Positions 28,401 through 43,400 of a stretch of DNA of 64,000 nt are shown piece by piece. Under the pieces are notes generated by a model, which was not told the origin of the DNA, did not search any database, and saw only the letters and a program-made list of their open reading frames with translations. How positions within the stretch are numbered: position 1 is the stretch's first letter; every line of letters begins with the position of its first letter. The translations under genes were made by a program, and so were the position numbers. Location: positions 257,432,562-257,496,561 of the forward strand of contig JARDYH010000003.1 of the NCBI GenBank assembly GCA_029215795.1. Direction: 5' to 3'. The stretch comes from Anniella stebbinsi. Lineage: Eukaryota > Chordata > Lepidosauria > Squamata > Anniellidae.

Positions 28401-31400
28401 AGTGCACTTCAATACCGCTATAAAGCAGTAGTGTGGCTCCTGCCTTTTATATACCGCTTTCATACTGCTATATCCTGCTTGGTGTAGATTGGGCCAGAGT
28501 GAAAGCTTCCACTTGCACTTTACTCTATTTTGTATGCTTATATCCCACTTTTCTTCAATCGTGGAACTTGAAACAGTGGACGTGGGATTCCCAAGTGGTC
28601 TCCCATCGAGGCACTGATCAGCCCCAGACCTGTTTTGCTTTAACTTGGTGGTTGCATCTTGGGTCCCCTCTACAAGAATTCAGTTTGACGCCTGGTTGTC
28701 CGATTATGCGCATCTTCTCGCAATCGTTTTTACGGAAAATCACTATATGCGGGAGGCGGTTAAGTGCATAACAGGTTGCCTTACCGGTTGTATGAAACAT
28801 GCTTTAGAGGTTTTTAATGCGGAGAATCGCTGGTTTATGTGGTCATAAGGTGCTTTAACGGCCGCGGTAAATTAAAACTCGCTATTTAACGCACATTCGA
28901 TAATGCGCATAATCGCATAGAAAAAGCGCCTCGACCCCCGATTTGCGCTCCGTTCTTGTAGAGGTCAAATTTTTAATGCGCCTTGCAAGAGCTTTAAATC
29001 GCTCTTGTAGAGGCACCCTTGAACTTTCTGACTATGTGCGGAGTAAGCCACAGCATTAGCTCCAACATTGTGCTAGCAGACATCCACTCGTACAACAGGA
29101 CTTTCTCTCTCTCCTTCACACTGACCAAAACTCTGCTCTGGAGGTTGTCCCGGCCCTCTGGAGCAGATTTTGAGGTGAGGAGGGGTTATAGAGTGAAAGG
29201 AGAATTGCCCCTCTCCTGTTTCCACTGATGGAACTGTTTCTGTCAGTGGAATAACAAAGCTGGGGACAGCCAACAGTTATGCAATACATATCAACTCAGG
29301 GAAATGTAGTTTCTTCCAACCAAAGTTAATTAAATCCACCCAGGATCAAACTGTGGTTTCAGATCATGGTCTATTAATTTGATTCGAACAAACCACAGTT
29401 CCTCAGGTTAGTGTGTACAACACTGGTTTGTACTAAAGTATACTAAAGTACTAGAACCTGGGGTCATCCCATGAAGTTGGCTGGTGGGAGATTCAGGACA
29501 GATAAAAGGAAGTCCTTCTCCACACAGCACAGTTAAACTATGAAATTCACTACCCCAAGATGTGGTGATGGCCACCAGTGTGGATGGTTTTTAACGGGGG
29601 TTAGATTAGTTCCTGGAGGAGGAGGATATGAATGGCTACTGGTCCTAATGGCTATGTGCTACCTCCAGTATCAAAAGCAGTAAGCTCATGTATACCAGTT
29701 GCTGGGGAACATGGACAGGTGGGTGTTGTTGCACTTATGCCTTGCTTGTGGGTTCCTGGTTGGCCACTGTGTGAACCGAATGCTAGACTAGATGAACCCT
29801 TAGTCTGATCCAGCATTGCTCTTCTTATGTTCTTATGTTCTAAAATGAAAGCAGAAGATTTAATTCTCTTCTGTCACCTAAACCAGCTTGTTTTAACCTG
29901 GGTGATACCTCTGCTCCATTCTTAGGTTGTATATTTAATTATATTTACATTGTTTTAAATCTGTTGACTACTTCGAGAAGTTTTGCTTAATAAAGTGATA
30001 CATTTTAATTCATTTGTTTTTTTTATAGATCAGTACTTGATATTTGGTGCTGAGGAGGGTATTTACACCTTAAACCTTAATGAGCTCCATGAAACTTCAA
30101 TGGAACAGGTTTGTGTTCAGATTTTGCTTTTCCTGTGTAGTGGTGTGGAAAGTTCAAATCCAAGACCTGTTTCACAGTGTAGTCCAACATATTTTACATC
30201 TGTTCCTAAGTATTTGTTTGAGTTAATGTTGTATCAGGCCTTGCTTTTTGAGATCTAGTTTATACTTATTTCTGAGAGTAAAGGCAATGTAAAAAGTCTA
30301 AACGTGTGACATTCATGAATCTCAGTGATTAGAAATCCCCCAGATCTGTGAATAATGCACTTATAAATTCATCCTGAATTTCACTGGACCTGTTCAGAAG
30401 GCACCTTAAACCCTGCTGGTTAAGGATTTTGGTTAAGCAGCAGGGCTTAAGGTGTCTTGTGCGAGGTGTTTTGCTAAACCCTGCTCACTCACTAACCACA
30501 GTCGGATCATCTGCAGCAGGGTTAGCGGCTCTAACCGTGGCTTGAAGTGTTGTGTGCGACCGCACGGCTTGTGGTTAGTGCCAACCGCAGTGAAGCACAG
30601 TTTCGCCAGCCACAGAGCCTGAAGCGTCGTCTGAAAAGGCCCATCAAGTCCAAAGGAGATACAAATTTGGATGAATGCGACATTTGAGAAAGTACCTTGA
30701 GTGCAGCTAGCGGAAACTAGTAAGAGGCAGCCCTCCTTTTCATTTGTAGAGGGTTAGTTTATTTTATATGCTAAAAAATTAATTTAACATTTCTATATTA
30801 CTTTTTCAAATCTGTTCTGGATATTGTTGTTCCACTTCCCCTGAAGGAGCAGGTTCAAATTTCCAATGAAAGAAACCTAAGAGCAAAAAGCCAGCAGCGT
30901 AAAAATAGGAATGATCTAAAACGTAAAGGGCGACTGCATGTTCAAAAAGCCCGCCATGAGTAGGGCATACCAAAATCCAACAACTCCATAAGCTACACAT
31001 CATGTCTGCTCTCACCAGAGACCACCTCACTTCCTCAGCTCTCACCCAGGCAACATAACCGTTCACAACCTCTCTGATAGGAGAAAATACCGTCATTATT
31101 CTTGGAATTAAAGATCAGGGTGCAGCAACTCCAAACAGGAAGCCCCTTCTGGGTTGCCACTTAAGGGGTAACCCACAGGGAGCAATCCGGTGAGAATACC
31201 AGGCCCCTGGACATGGCTGTTGAGGCCTAGCCCAGTACCAGCTGACAAAGTCCCCCTGGGATGCGGCTTCCTCACCTGGCTTAGGTGGACAAGACCCTTC
31301 TAAGCTCTGCTTCACTTATGCCGCTGTGAGGACGAGCAAAGACAAGGTGGTCATTTCTCACCCTCAGTGCTAGTCATGTGGTTATCTTACAAGGCTTCCA

Positions 31401-34400
31401 GGTCAGCCTTTTCCCAGCCTGGTTCCCTCCAGATGTATTGGACTGTAACTCCCATCAACTCCAGCTAGCCCTGATGGGACTTCTAATCCAGCACATCTGG
31501 AGGGCACCAGGTTAGGGAAGACTGTTAAAGGCTGTTAAGTGTAAGGCATGCTCAACTATTGTCATTTTGAAGCTTGTATTTATTTTTAAGTCTGCAGTGC
31601 CCTGGGAACCTTGTACTGAAGGGTGGCTTGTAAATTAACCAAATAACAAATTACAGAAGTGTGTCAGATAACTGTAGGGCACTTCATCAAATAACAATTT
31701 CATTGGAAATGACTTTTCCGACATTTTCTCTTATCAGCTATTTCCCCGACGCTGCACATGGCTGTATGTAATGAACAATTGCTTATTATCAATATCTGGT
31801 AAGACCTTCTTTTGTATCACTTGGCATTTGGCGTGTAAATGTCTGTGCTTGTAAATGTTGCTGTTTAACTTTTTTAAGCACATGTGTCAATTTGTTTACA
31901 GGTAAAGCCTCTCAGCTTTATTCCCATAATTTGCCAGGATTGTTTGATTATGCACGGCAAATGCAAAAGTTACCTGTTTCTATACCAGCACACAAACTTC
32001 CTGACAGAATACTTCCCAGGTAAATATAGGTTTGTTTTAGATTCCCATCTTACTTCTTTTTCTTTCTTTCTCTCTCTTTTTTTTTTACTAGAATCGCAAA
32101 TGTGACTCAAAAATGCTCATAAATAGCAACCTTTTTTTCCTTTTAAGTAACTGTTTATGAAATTTAAATCATAAAAGGAATGGGCCTATGAGGAGAGATT
32201 GGGAGAGAGAGAAGAAGTTGAAAAAAACCTAGAAATTTAAAAATAGATAATACAGTGTTTAAAAATTGGGTTGTATCCAGTTGATATCCTTCTGTTGATG
32301 GAGGTTCTTTGCTCCAGCAGAGATGCCCACTGGAGGGAGAAGTAATTTTTGGCAACCCTCCCAATAGCTCCCAATGCATCCCTCATGTGCTCCAGATGGT
32401 GTGGGGGGCATATAGAACACTGTGGGAGGTGGTGTAGGTGGCTGCAGTGAGGGGGGGGGAGGGAATCACCTAAAAACTGTCCCTGCCTTCCTCCAGTTGG
32501 AACTTCTGCTGAATCAAAGAGCTTCTGTCATACAGAGACACCAGTTAGATGCAACCCATTAAAACCAAAATACCGGCTTGGATCCACAGAAGTGCCAGCA
32601 GAAGCAGGCTAGCAGAATGTGACTTTCCCACCCACCTGAGATCTCCTGAATGGGGTGGGCTGTAACACAAAGAGCTGAGGGAGAAGGGGGGAATCCCTGA
32701 AATTTTGGCAGAGGAACTTTTAACTGCACAGTAATCTGAACCTGAAGAGAACTGCCCCAGGAGGGCACTGGAATGGAGCTACCCATAGACAAAGTAGTGT
32801 TTTTTTATACTTAAGACTTCTCCAGTATGCAGAAACGTAGTAATTTGTTAAAAAACAGACACATACAAAAATCCTGAGGCGGGGAACCCTTTGAATTAGG
32901 GCTGCTTATGTGCAAAGTGATACTAAAGGAAGCAAACAGAAGAGGAAGAAGAAGAAGAAGAAACACCAAAACATTAAATTCCTTTTCCCAAACATTCCTT
33001 GAAAGATTTCTGATAAAATATGGCAGAAATAGTAAATTTATTTGGAACTGAAAGAGAACTAGCACAATAAAATAGTAGGTGAGGCGGGAAGGAAAAGAAG
33101 TTTAGATATCCCAAATGTAATATTTTATTACTGAGCCAACAGACTGTTATGGGTATTGCAGCAGTTTAAATAGCAACAAGGTTAATTAATATTTTTCCCC
33201 TGTAGAAGCAACTGTCATCAAAAGAGATTAAAAATATTCACTCTAGATATCAAAAAGTAAAATAAAGTTGTATTTTACTATGAGAACTTTATAATTCCTG
33301 TTTAAAGATAAGGGATAAATGTAAGTAAAAATTAAGTGCCTAAAGTTTCTATATTAGCATAATTCATAAAAGGTGAGGATTTTAGTTTGGATGGTTATTT
33401 AGGGTGTGTTAAGCCCCCTCTAGATGGATTCCGTTTGACGCCTGGTTAGCCGATTATGCGCATAATCGCTGAAGCACCTTATCGTAAATGCTTGTATGCA
33501 GGAGGTAATTGAGCACTCAGCAGGTGACCTTACCGGTTGTTTCAAATGCGCTTTACAAGTAGTTAATGCGGAGAATCGCTTGTTCGCATACTCAAAATGC
33601 GCTTTTAGCGGCAGGAGCAAAATAAAACTTGCTATTTAACGTGCATTCGATAATGCGCCCTAATCGGAGAGAAAACGCGCCTCTACGCCCGATTTGCGCT
33701 CCGTTCTTGTAGAGGCAAATTTTTTAATGCGCCTTGAAAGAGCTTTAAATGCCTCTTGTAGAGGCAGCCTTACATGGAAAGAAAAAGAAATGGATTAAAT
33801 ATCAAAGTATAGTAAAAATGCAGTGATGCTAACATATGGAGAAATTATATTATGAAAATAAGACCTCCTGTTTAATTCCTTTTTGATGAGACGAGCATAG
33901 TATTGGTTGTGTGAAAACCGAATTTGAAAAATTAGTACAAGGAGAATGTAACTTATATCAAAATGATATAGGATTCTTAATACCGACATGCTCCAAATAA
34001 ATGCAGCTAGATGGGGTAGACATATAAGAATGATCATTCTTGAAGAGTGAACGGTTTTATTTACAAAAAAAAAATACTTTTCTGTTGCCACTAATTATTT
34101 AGAAAACTGCTATGTTTTTTTAAACGATTAAATGAAAAAATATGCTTGGAAAATAGAAAAAAGGCTAATGTTTATCAAAGAAAATAGAAAAAAAGGCTAA
34201 TGTTTATCCTTCCCTCCCTTCCAACAAGGAAAAATGGTCTTTGCTGGACAGCACAAGGAAAGGGGGGAACCTTCTAGCATGATGGGGGTTTCAATACCCC
34301 CCTTCCATATGATGCCCTGCTCAAATTGAGGTTTGGCAGAGCAGTCTCCCATACCCCTCTGTAGCACTGCAGTACTTAGGTTTGAGGCTGGCAATTCAGC

Positions 34401-37400
34401 ATTTTGGAGGGCAGGTTTAACCCACTCACCCTGAATGCTGTGCTCTTCATCTGGTGGTCCACCTCTCCACCTGCCCCATTAACACCTCCCTCTTCTCAGT
34501 AATTGATTTGGAGCAGAAGGGAGGCTGGGCTCCATCAAGGGACCTCAACTTGCTGTTAATTTGTATTTTTCTTTATATATTCTAGGAAGTTTGCAGTTTC
34601 TGCAAAAATCCCAGACACCAAATGGTGTCAGAAGTGTTGTGTGGGTAAGTAAAGATACTAGCTAATAATCTCACTGCGTACATCTCTTCTAGATAATTTG
34701 TGCCTGCATGACTTTGGGAACAAAATGGCTGGCTTGGAGTGTCACATTTGTAACCTTGTGAACCTATTTTTTAAATCCCATTTTATATTAATAGTTATCA
34801 GATGACTACTTATTCACATATTCTGGATATTGATATATTTTTTGAGTGTGTGTGTGTGTGTTTAGTCTTTATCTGTCTGTGTTCTGGTTTGTGTGGATAC
34901 TAATGTTGGCATATCTCACCCCATGGGCTGACCTTAAAGTACACAGCTGAGGATACATCAGTAGGCAGTGGCAGCTGGCTATTTTGGGGGGTACTAGGGA
35001 AAGTCTGGACCTAGTGACTTCTAGGGGGCAGGGCTTATAGAGGATCCCTAGATACATTAGTCCTCTTTGCAATTTTCCCTGGATTCCACATGTGTGCCAG
35101 TGGCACATCAAGGGAAGGGTGGAAAGAAAGGAAATGTGTTTCTGTGCAGGTAATCTCCATAGTTGTCAAGGGCTATAAAACAGTGTTCCCTGCAAATATA
35201 CTGGACGATAACTGCCACTGTTCCCAGTCAGCATGGCCAACAAATCTGGAGGACACCAAGTTATGAAAATCTGATATAAAGTCATTCTTATTGGCCGTTT
35301 GAATTCCCTGTGAACATTTTCCTTTGGGCTTGTTCGAACGAGTACAATGGGGCCTTGTGGCTTCTCCTCCCGCCCCGCGCATGCTGTGCATGTGACCACT
35401 ATTTGCATAACTCCCCGTGCTGCAGTATGGCTTGGCGTGTTGTCCAAACCCCATGCGCAGCAGGGATGGCTTCCTACCCACCTTACAACCTCTACTGCAT
35501 TTCATGGGTTATATGGTGAATATGAAGCTTCCACACCGTGCGCCGAGTTTGGATGAAATGCCAACCCGTGCTGCAAATAGCGGTCATGCAGGGGCAGGGA
35601 GTGAAGCCACAATGACTTCTTTCCCCAACACAATCGTCCGAACACAATCTTTGTCTCCTCACAGAGCACATAATAGCCCAAAGGCTATGACAGTAGAATT
35701 TGTAGTAGGTTTAAAAGCCGCCATCAGAACAAGCTAGCATCTCATCATAATTCTGGCTTCAAGCAGATTAGTTTCCAAGCGAGGCCTTCACAATCTATAA
35801 CTAATGTACACAACTTTAAATGTTTAGGTTTAGAAGACTTATGAGACAGTTGAGGCAAACAAGTACTTGCTTAATCAGTCTCACGTTTTTAAAGAACAAT
35901 TTAGTTCAAGTGTTGTAACGTAGTATTGATTTATATAGCATTGTTGTTATTCCATGCCATCTATGTACATGCTGCTTCATAAAGAAAGATAAGGTGGGTT
36001 CCTTCCCATGGGGCTTACAATCCAAGAGTAAACAGAAGGGAAAGAGAAAGAGAGGAGGAAATGGAGGTGGAGATAAGCAGGCAAAGAATATGTGATGCTT
36101 GCATGTGCTTTGGCTTAGTTACAATAGGCTGTTTCGGAGTTGGGCGGGGCAGATAGCTATGGCCTTCCAAATGTCATTGGACTGCATCTCCAGTCACCCC
36201 TGACCATTGGCCCTTTTGGCTGGGGGCTAAAAAGAGTTGGAGTCCAACAACATCTGAAGGGGCTGTAGGTTCCCCATCCTCTGATGGAGGAGGTTATTCC
36301 AAAGGTTATTTCACCAAAAAGGTGCGTTTTGAGGACCAGTTAGGTGGGAGGGAGGGAGGTGGTTTCATGGAGGCAGTCAGAGAGGCAGTTCTGGCAAAGG
36401 GGGCAGCAAGAGAGAATGGGTAGTGTCATTTCCGGGAGCAGGAGACTTTTGGATAGCTGTGGGTGGTGGAACTGGACAAGGGATACCGGGAGTGGCAAGG
36501 CAGTGGAGGAATTTGAAGGCAAAAAGTTTGAGCAGGATCTGAAAGATCATAATGTTCAAAAACGTCAAAGAAATTGCCAAGCAACATACTGGGACTTCTG
36601 AAAGGATTGACAGTGTTTGGCTTGTACTTCCAATAAGGTTTCCCCTCCTTGGTAGATGGTATTATGAAATGTAATCTTACCTTTGTGCATGTAGCCCTAC
36701 GCAGACACAGCTCTGTCGTTTTAGAGCCTCTGTGGGCAAGACGTTGGGATTATGCCATCACCCCTGACTTCCATACATTGGATATTGCGTTGAAATAAGG
36801 GATCTGTGTGCATAGGCCTACTTTGTCTGCTACCCCCCCCCCCCCCCAGGAGCAGAGCCGGTGCAGGAAGAATTGTGTGTTCAGTGGCTCTTATTCAGAA
36901 GTGATGCTCAACACATGGCTATGTTCAAGTTTATTTAGTTACGGTCACAGACCAGCCACTAAAAATACAATATATGAGGTCAACCAGCAGATACAAATAT
37001 AAATGCAAACTACAAATGCAAAAAATATACATAGAGTAGAAAATTCAATCAACACTAACTTCAGCGACAGTATCTATTGGTATCAGCTGATGTTGAAATG
37101 AATTATAATGGGATGTAATCATCTGGTTCCTGATAGAGCATGCCCAGACACAGAAATTTGCCACCCGCGCATGGATATTAAAAATGTCGGCACAATATTG
37201 ATGCTCCACCATGCATAGGATGTACTATGCAGTTTCAGTGATGAAGGTTGTGCGTGTGAGATATTTCATTCATTCATTCATTCATTCATTTATTTAGAAC
37301 ATTTATTATCCTCATGAGGTGGTTTACAACAATAAAATACACAAAAACAGTTAAAATATTTAAAGCCATAAAAACACAATCACAGTTGACCATTCCTGCA

Positions 37401-40400
37401 ACCACGCCTCCCTTTGATCACGTGCCATGCTGCTGACAGGGCAGACACTACCGCCACCATACTCCTCTCTCTCACTGTACACAGCTGGCCTCCTAGGCAT
37501 TCTCCTGTTTTCCTCTCAGCAGTAATGTGCATGAGTGAGTGGCCGCTTCATCCTGCGGGAGCTGCGGAGGAACAAACGGGTTGGCATGGGGGAAAGAAGT
37601 TGTGTCCCTTCCTTCGTGTCCTGTGAGCAGGTGGACTCTTCTGTCTTTCCTGCCACCGCCTGAAGCAGTTCCTGTCAGTGCCCGCCTGCTTCCCCCTCCA
37701 CGGTGACAGCGGCCGATGCCTTTCTCCTTTCCCTCACTCGCTACCTGTCGCCTGCCGGACTCTCCCGGCTCCGCTCGTCCATCTGCCCAAGGGCTCTGGG
37801 GCTTCCGTTGTAGGGCTCCCTGCTGATCTGGGAGAAGACATAGTGGCACACCAACCATTGTGCAACTGTTTTAACTCCAATGCCTGGAGAAATACAGTCC
37901 CCCCCCCAGTAAATAGCATTTTATTTTCTGTATTTGCTAAGAGTTTAAACCTACTCCCAGATGAGACAAAACATCCCACAACAACTGTTCTGACCTGCCA
38001 AAACTTAAGATGGGCCTTGAGCCAGTGGTAACCATGGTCTGAAGCTTGTCATTTCACCGAGGCAGCTGAGTCCTAGCAAACATGGAAGACAGATATCCAT
38101 TCCCTGCCAGGCAATGTTTCAAAAATAGGATCTGCATGCCAGCAATGGAGGCATGGCCGTGACAGTTCCAGGCTCTCTCATCTCGTTCCCATGTTTGCTA
38201 AGGCTTTGGATGCCTTTCCTGGTGCACCGGTTGAGGAAAAATGCATCAATACAGAATCATAGGTCTTTTGTGGATCAGTCCCTAGAACATATTTACCTTT
38301 TGTATGTGCTTTACTGTACTCTAAGGTGTTTTATAATTTCTTTTTTTTTTTCTTTTTTTTTTAGTGAGGAATCCTTACTCGGGACACAAATATCTTTGTG
38401 GAGCACTACAGTCAAGCATTGTTCTATTGGAGTGGGTTGAACCAATGCAGAAATTCATGTTAATCAAAGTAAGTTCCCTTTCAAAAGTTCCCCTAATCTA
38501 AGAATTACTCACAGTAGAAAATCTTTTTCATATATATTTTAGTAGCTACCAACTTGAAGGTTTAATAAGATCTGTTTGTGTTGTTGTTGTTGTTATTTTC
38601 TATCTCTCTAAAATAAAATACCTTTGGGCAGTCAGTTAAATCCATGAAATCTCCCCATATCACAATCAGTGACTGCAATCTCAAAGCAAACCACAATCCA
38701 ACAGCAGAGTATCAACCTAGCCCCCCGATGCCTGCTAGAACAGGGTATTCTGTGTATAGGCGGGATATAAATTGAATAAATAAGAAGACGAATAGATGGG
38801 TTCTGCATGTCTTTCTAAAAATCAGCAAGGGGCATCTTCTCAGGCAACTCATGCCAGCTTCTCAGGGCCACACAAAAAAGGTCTTGTAGCTGTGCTAACT
38901 ACTCTTCATAAGAACATAAGAAGAGCCATGCTGGATTAGACCATGGGTCTATCTAATCCAGCATTCTGTTCGCACAGTGTCCAACCAGCTGTTGACCAGG
39001 GAACCACAAGGAAGACATGGTGCAACAGCACCTTCCCACCCATGTTCCCCAGCAACTAGTGTATATAGGCTTACTGCCTTTGATACTGGAGGTTGCATTT
39101 AACCATCAGGACTAGTAGCTATTGATAGCCTTCTCCTCCAGGATTTTAGGTTGCAATCCTAGAGCCCATCAGCTGGCCTCAGACAGGCTGTAGGATGTTG
39201 CAGAAGTGCTGCACCTTGAGCACAGAGGTACTGGAGGAATCCATGGTACCCCAGCATGGATGAATAATCAGCAACAGGAAAGGGGCGTTGCAAGGTCAGA
39301 TCAGAGGAGTCCTGCAATCCAAAGCTGCCTTATACTGGGTCAGACCATTGGTCCATCTAGCCCGGTATTGTCAACACTGACTGGCAGTTCTTCTTCGTGG
39401 TCTCTGTGCATCACACATATGGGCTCGCGCCGACGCCGAGCCCCGCTTTGGGAAACTTCTAAAGCTAGCTTAGTTTTGGCGGGAACCCCTCCCCCCACCG
39501 CCCTACCGCGCATGCTCAGGGTTCACGCTTACCTCAGTTCTTCTTCGACCGCTTAGCTGTTAGCCTCGCGGGATACTTCGTCCAGATACGTTCGTGTTCT
39601 GTGGAGAACAATTTATTTGTTAGTTAGTTAGTTAGCTTAGTTAGTTCGTTGTCTTAGTGTAATGTTGTTATATATATATTAAAAAACAATAATAATTATA
39701 TATATATTTAGTAGGATATATCGGTTAACTATTTAGATAGATAGGTCGTTAGAAGGCCTGCACCAACTTATGGCGCAGACCGCCCTTTTTAAACATTGTT
39801 CCCATTGTCGGGCAAAGTTAGCCCTCACTGACGGACATTCTTTATGTTTGGTTTGTTTGGGCGAAGCCCATATTGTGGACGCTTGTGCCCATTGCATGAG
39901 TTTTTCTCGTCAAACTCGATGCAATCGGGCAGACAGGCTGCGCAGTCTTCTGTGGAGTAAGGCACTCTCAGCAGTCGATCGACCACACTCGGTACCGATG
40001 GAACCTCCCTTGTCGTCTTCTGGGGAGCGTGGGCCATTGGCCGTAAGCCGCTTGAGCCCAGCGTCGCATAGCTCGCCCTAGCTTAGGGTCGCAGCTACTG
40101 AACCCTCTGGGGCAGTGCCAAAGGCATCTCAACCAGGTGTGCCCGCCAAGAAATCAAAGCTTAAGGCTCGAAATCGCCCATCAAAATCTAAGAAGCCTCA
40201 AAAACTGTCCAGGCTGCTGTCGATACCATCCTCGCCACCGGTGCCAACTTCGGTGTCGAAAGCATCGTCAGCATCCATGTCGAAGCCGCCTGCAGCGGCG
40301 GACCGGACACCCTCAGCGTTGGCATCGAGGTCGCAGACAGCAGCATCGAGGGCAGCATCGCCGATATCTACACGCTCCTTACCACGCAGCCTAGAATCGT

Positions 40401-43400
40401 AGCTGTCGACTCGCTCCGTGGCTCGCAGCCCATCTCCGCAACCGACCCTGTCGATACCGATGGCTATCTCTTCCCCGACATTCATGGAAGAGCATGCCAT
40501 ATTACTACCGCACGTCTCGATGCCGTCTCCGACGCCGGTCGATCTCTCCTCCGATGTAGAGCTTCTGGAGAACTTACCAGAAACCTTGGATGAACCAGTG
40601 AGGGGAACACACTTTACCTTCTCCTCGATCAAGGACTTCACGTGCTGGTTCGTCGTACCGCTCCTGGTCTAGATCCCAATCCCGGTCGCACGGCTGGGAC
40701 AAGTTCTCGGATTACTCTTATCGGCCTTCAAGGGAGCAGCACTACAGGTTCGATCCCTTCACCGGTCGACGCCTGGACAGTGCATCTTCGACTCGACCTC
40801 CACACCGAGGCAACGCTACCGAGCGCCCCACCGCTACCGAGCGTACCGCCTCTTCCAGACGTCGACATTGAGCAGTCAACACCGAGCCCGATCGACATCG
40901 CCGCATCGATACAGCTCTTTCTCAGCGTCGTGACCCCTCTCGACATCAAGATGCGGTTCGCGGTTGGGACACCGCCTCCGATCTTCGGACGTCGGTACCG
41001 AAGCCTAGCCGAGATACCTCTCCCCGCTCAGTTGAGGACTACGCCTCGGACTCCTCTTTGGTGGCATCTCCAGCCCTGTCGCAGCCATCGCCCACGGACG
41101 GGGTGAGCACTTCGGAACAAGCCTCTCCATCTATGGAGATTGGCAATTTCTCCGATCAGATGCAGAGAATTGGTCAGTCGCTCGGTATCAAGCTACAACA
41201 ACCTTCTGAGTCTGTTGATGATAGAATTTTTGATGTGATGTACGCAGATCCTACACCACAACTCACTTTACCAGTGGTTTCAACACTACTAAAGACTGTC
41301 AAGCAGTCCTGGGCTACCCCGGCTACTATGGGACCGATCTCAAAGAGGCTTGATGCTCTTTACAAGGTCAAGGAATCAGACGCTCCATTTCTTTTCGTTC
41401 ACCCGAAGCCAAATTCGATTGTCGTAGAGGCTTCCCAGGGTAAATCCAGTCGAAGCCATTCGGCCCCAACTGATAAGGAGGGTCGAAAACTTGACTCTTT
41501 TGGCAGACACATATACTCGTCCGCAGCTCTGGCCATCAAAGTTGCCAACTACCAGGCAATGATGGCGCGCTACCAACTTTTCCTTTGGGAAAAAATCTCA
41601 GCGCTAACTGACTATCTCCCTGATGAACAGCGTGAGCTCGCCAGAGTCTTTCAGTCGGAGGCGATACGTCTGTCCAAGCAGGAGTTAACCACTTCTAGAC
41701 ATCAGACTGATTGTAACGCTAAAGCTATGGTCGGGGCAGTAGCTCTGTGTAGGCATGCTTGGCTGCGGTCAGCTACCCTCCCTCAAGAGACAAGAGCGAG
41801 GATAGAGGACTTACCATTTGATGGGGAGGGACTGTTTAATGCGTCCACAGACGACACAATGGATACCATCCACAAGGCGAAAGTTACAGCTCGCAAGATG
41901 GGTTTCAACCAGTCTATACAGCCCACCTTTTGCCAGCGCAAGTGGTACAGCCCTCTACCTTACCAGCCATGACAAGTCACAGAGAGAACGCAGCGCTACC
42001 AGTCTACGCATCTGACTACGTCCTATCAACAACGCAAACCCACATCCCGGTTTCGCCAGTCTCGCAACAAACAGGACGCGGCCTCTAAACGTCACCTTTG
42101 ACTCTATCCACCACCCAAGGCACCAGTCGCACAACAGGCTTCGTCCGTTTTATCAAATGTGGTCCTCCATCACCACCAACCAATGGGTCCTCAACATAGT
42201 TGCAAACAGATACAAAATAGAGTTCGAAGGCCTTCCTCCTCTTGGCACAGTAAAGATAACCCAACCCTCAGAGGTGTTACTCAACGAAGTGACCTCGCTT
42301 CTATGCAAAGCAGCAATCACAAGAGTTCTGCGGACACACATCCGCGATGGGTTCTACTCGCGTTACTTTGCCGTGCCAAAAAAGGACGGGGGCCTTCGCC
42401 CTATTATGGATCTCAGGCGTCTCAACAAATTTGTTAAACCAAAGAAATTCCGCATGGTCACTCTTTCGACTGTGCTCCCTTTACTCAAGAGGCATCGGTG
42501 GTTCACATTAATAGATCTAAAGGATGCCTATTTCCACATAGCCATCCATCCAGCTTACCGTTGATACCTGAGATTCGTGATCGGACATCAGGTCTACCAA
42601 TTTTCGGTGCTACCGTTCCGACTAAAGTCTGCTCCACGGGTGTTCACAAAGTGCATGGCGGCAGTCTGCGCTCACCTTCGTTCAAGGAATGTCGAAATAT
42701 ATCTTTACCTGGACGACTGGCTGATAGTGTCCCTGTCCAGATCCATAGCTCTTCAAGACGTCCATACGATCAGCACACTCCTCTCCGATCTCGGTCTACA
42801 GGTGAACATGGAGAAATCGGTTTTTCATCCCTCTCAAACCATTCAATTCATAGGGGTTCGCTTCGACTCCTGTTCCGGCCGCGCCTTCCTCCCAAGGGAC
42901 AGAGCGACCAAGCTTCAACAGCTGGCGCTCCGTCTGAAGCACGCGACGCATGCGTCAGCGTTCACGATCCTCCGTTTGGTGGGCCTCATGGCTGCTTCGA
43001 TATTTGTTGTGCGTTGGGCACGCCTCCATATGCGACCCCTCCAACAGCTTCTACTAAAACACTACTCCCCCGCTCTGAACCCTCGCAAGGTCATACTTAC
43101 CATTCCACGCCACGTACAAAGATCTCTCCACTGGTGGACCGTCTCGAGCAACCTTGCGCAGGGTATGCCGTTTGTAGACTCAGGCCCATCCTGAACTTTA
43201 ACGACGGATGCTTCACTGGAGGGCTGGGGAGCACACCTAGACGAGCTGAACATACAAGGAAAATGGTCACATTCGGAGAAACTCCTTCATATAAACATCC
43301 TAGAGCTCCTAGCCGTACAGAAGGCCCTTCTCGCATTTTGCCCCCTACTACGAAACCATCACGTCCGTGTACTATCAGACAACACCACCGTCGTGTGGTA

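Larger units (their letters stand above)
25990..30028 (+). other. MAP4K3: MAP4K3 intron (4.0 kb)
   Basis: No exon recognised. Contains four repeat insertions (26375-26556, 28282-28495, 28665-29014, 29448-29840), poly-C runs at about 27170-27187 and 27561-27574, and a possible element bounded by 'agggatatcacggg' (27517) and 'cagttcacgcatccct' (27892). Confidence 0.7.
30109..31737 (+). other. MAP4K3: MAP4K3 intron (1.6 kb)
   Basis: No exon. Contains a TIR element (30388-30645) and a foldback family copy (31418-31515). Confidence 0.7.
34645..38364 (+). other. MAP4K3: MAP4K3 intron (3.7 kb)
   Basis: No exon recognised. Contains foldback copies (35187-35262, 36157-36277), a TIR element relative (35325-35647), a poly-C run near 36833-36847, an (ATTC)n tract (37264-37290), a (TG)n tract near 34849-34860, and a GC-rich non-coding stretch at 37.4-37.9 kb. 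Confidence 0.7.

Noticed and set aside
27165..36847. Poly-C runs (about 27170, 27561, 36833) as regulatory G-quadruplex arrays
   Set aside because: Single homopolymer runs without multiple spaced G-tracts; best seen as slippage tracts, with uncertain length in the assembly.
40198..40641. A 147-codon minus-strand frame in the DIRS gag region
   Set aside because: Antisense of the Ser/Arg-rich gag stretch, where 'tcg'-rich DNA leaves the reverse strand open. No homologous motif seen.
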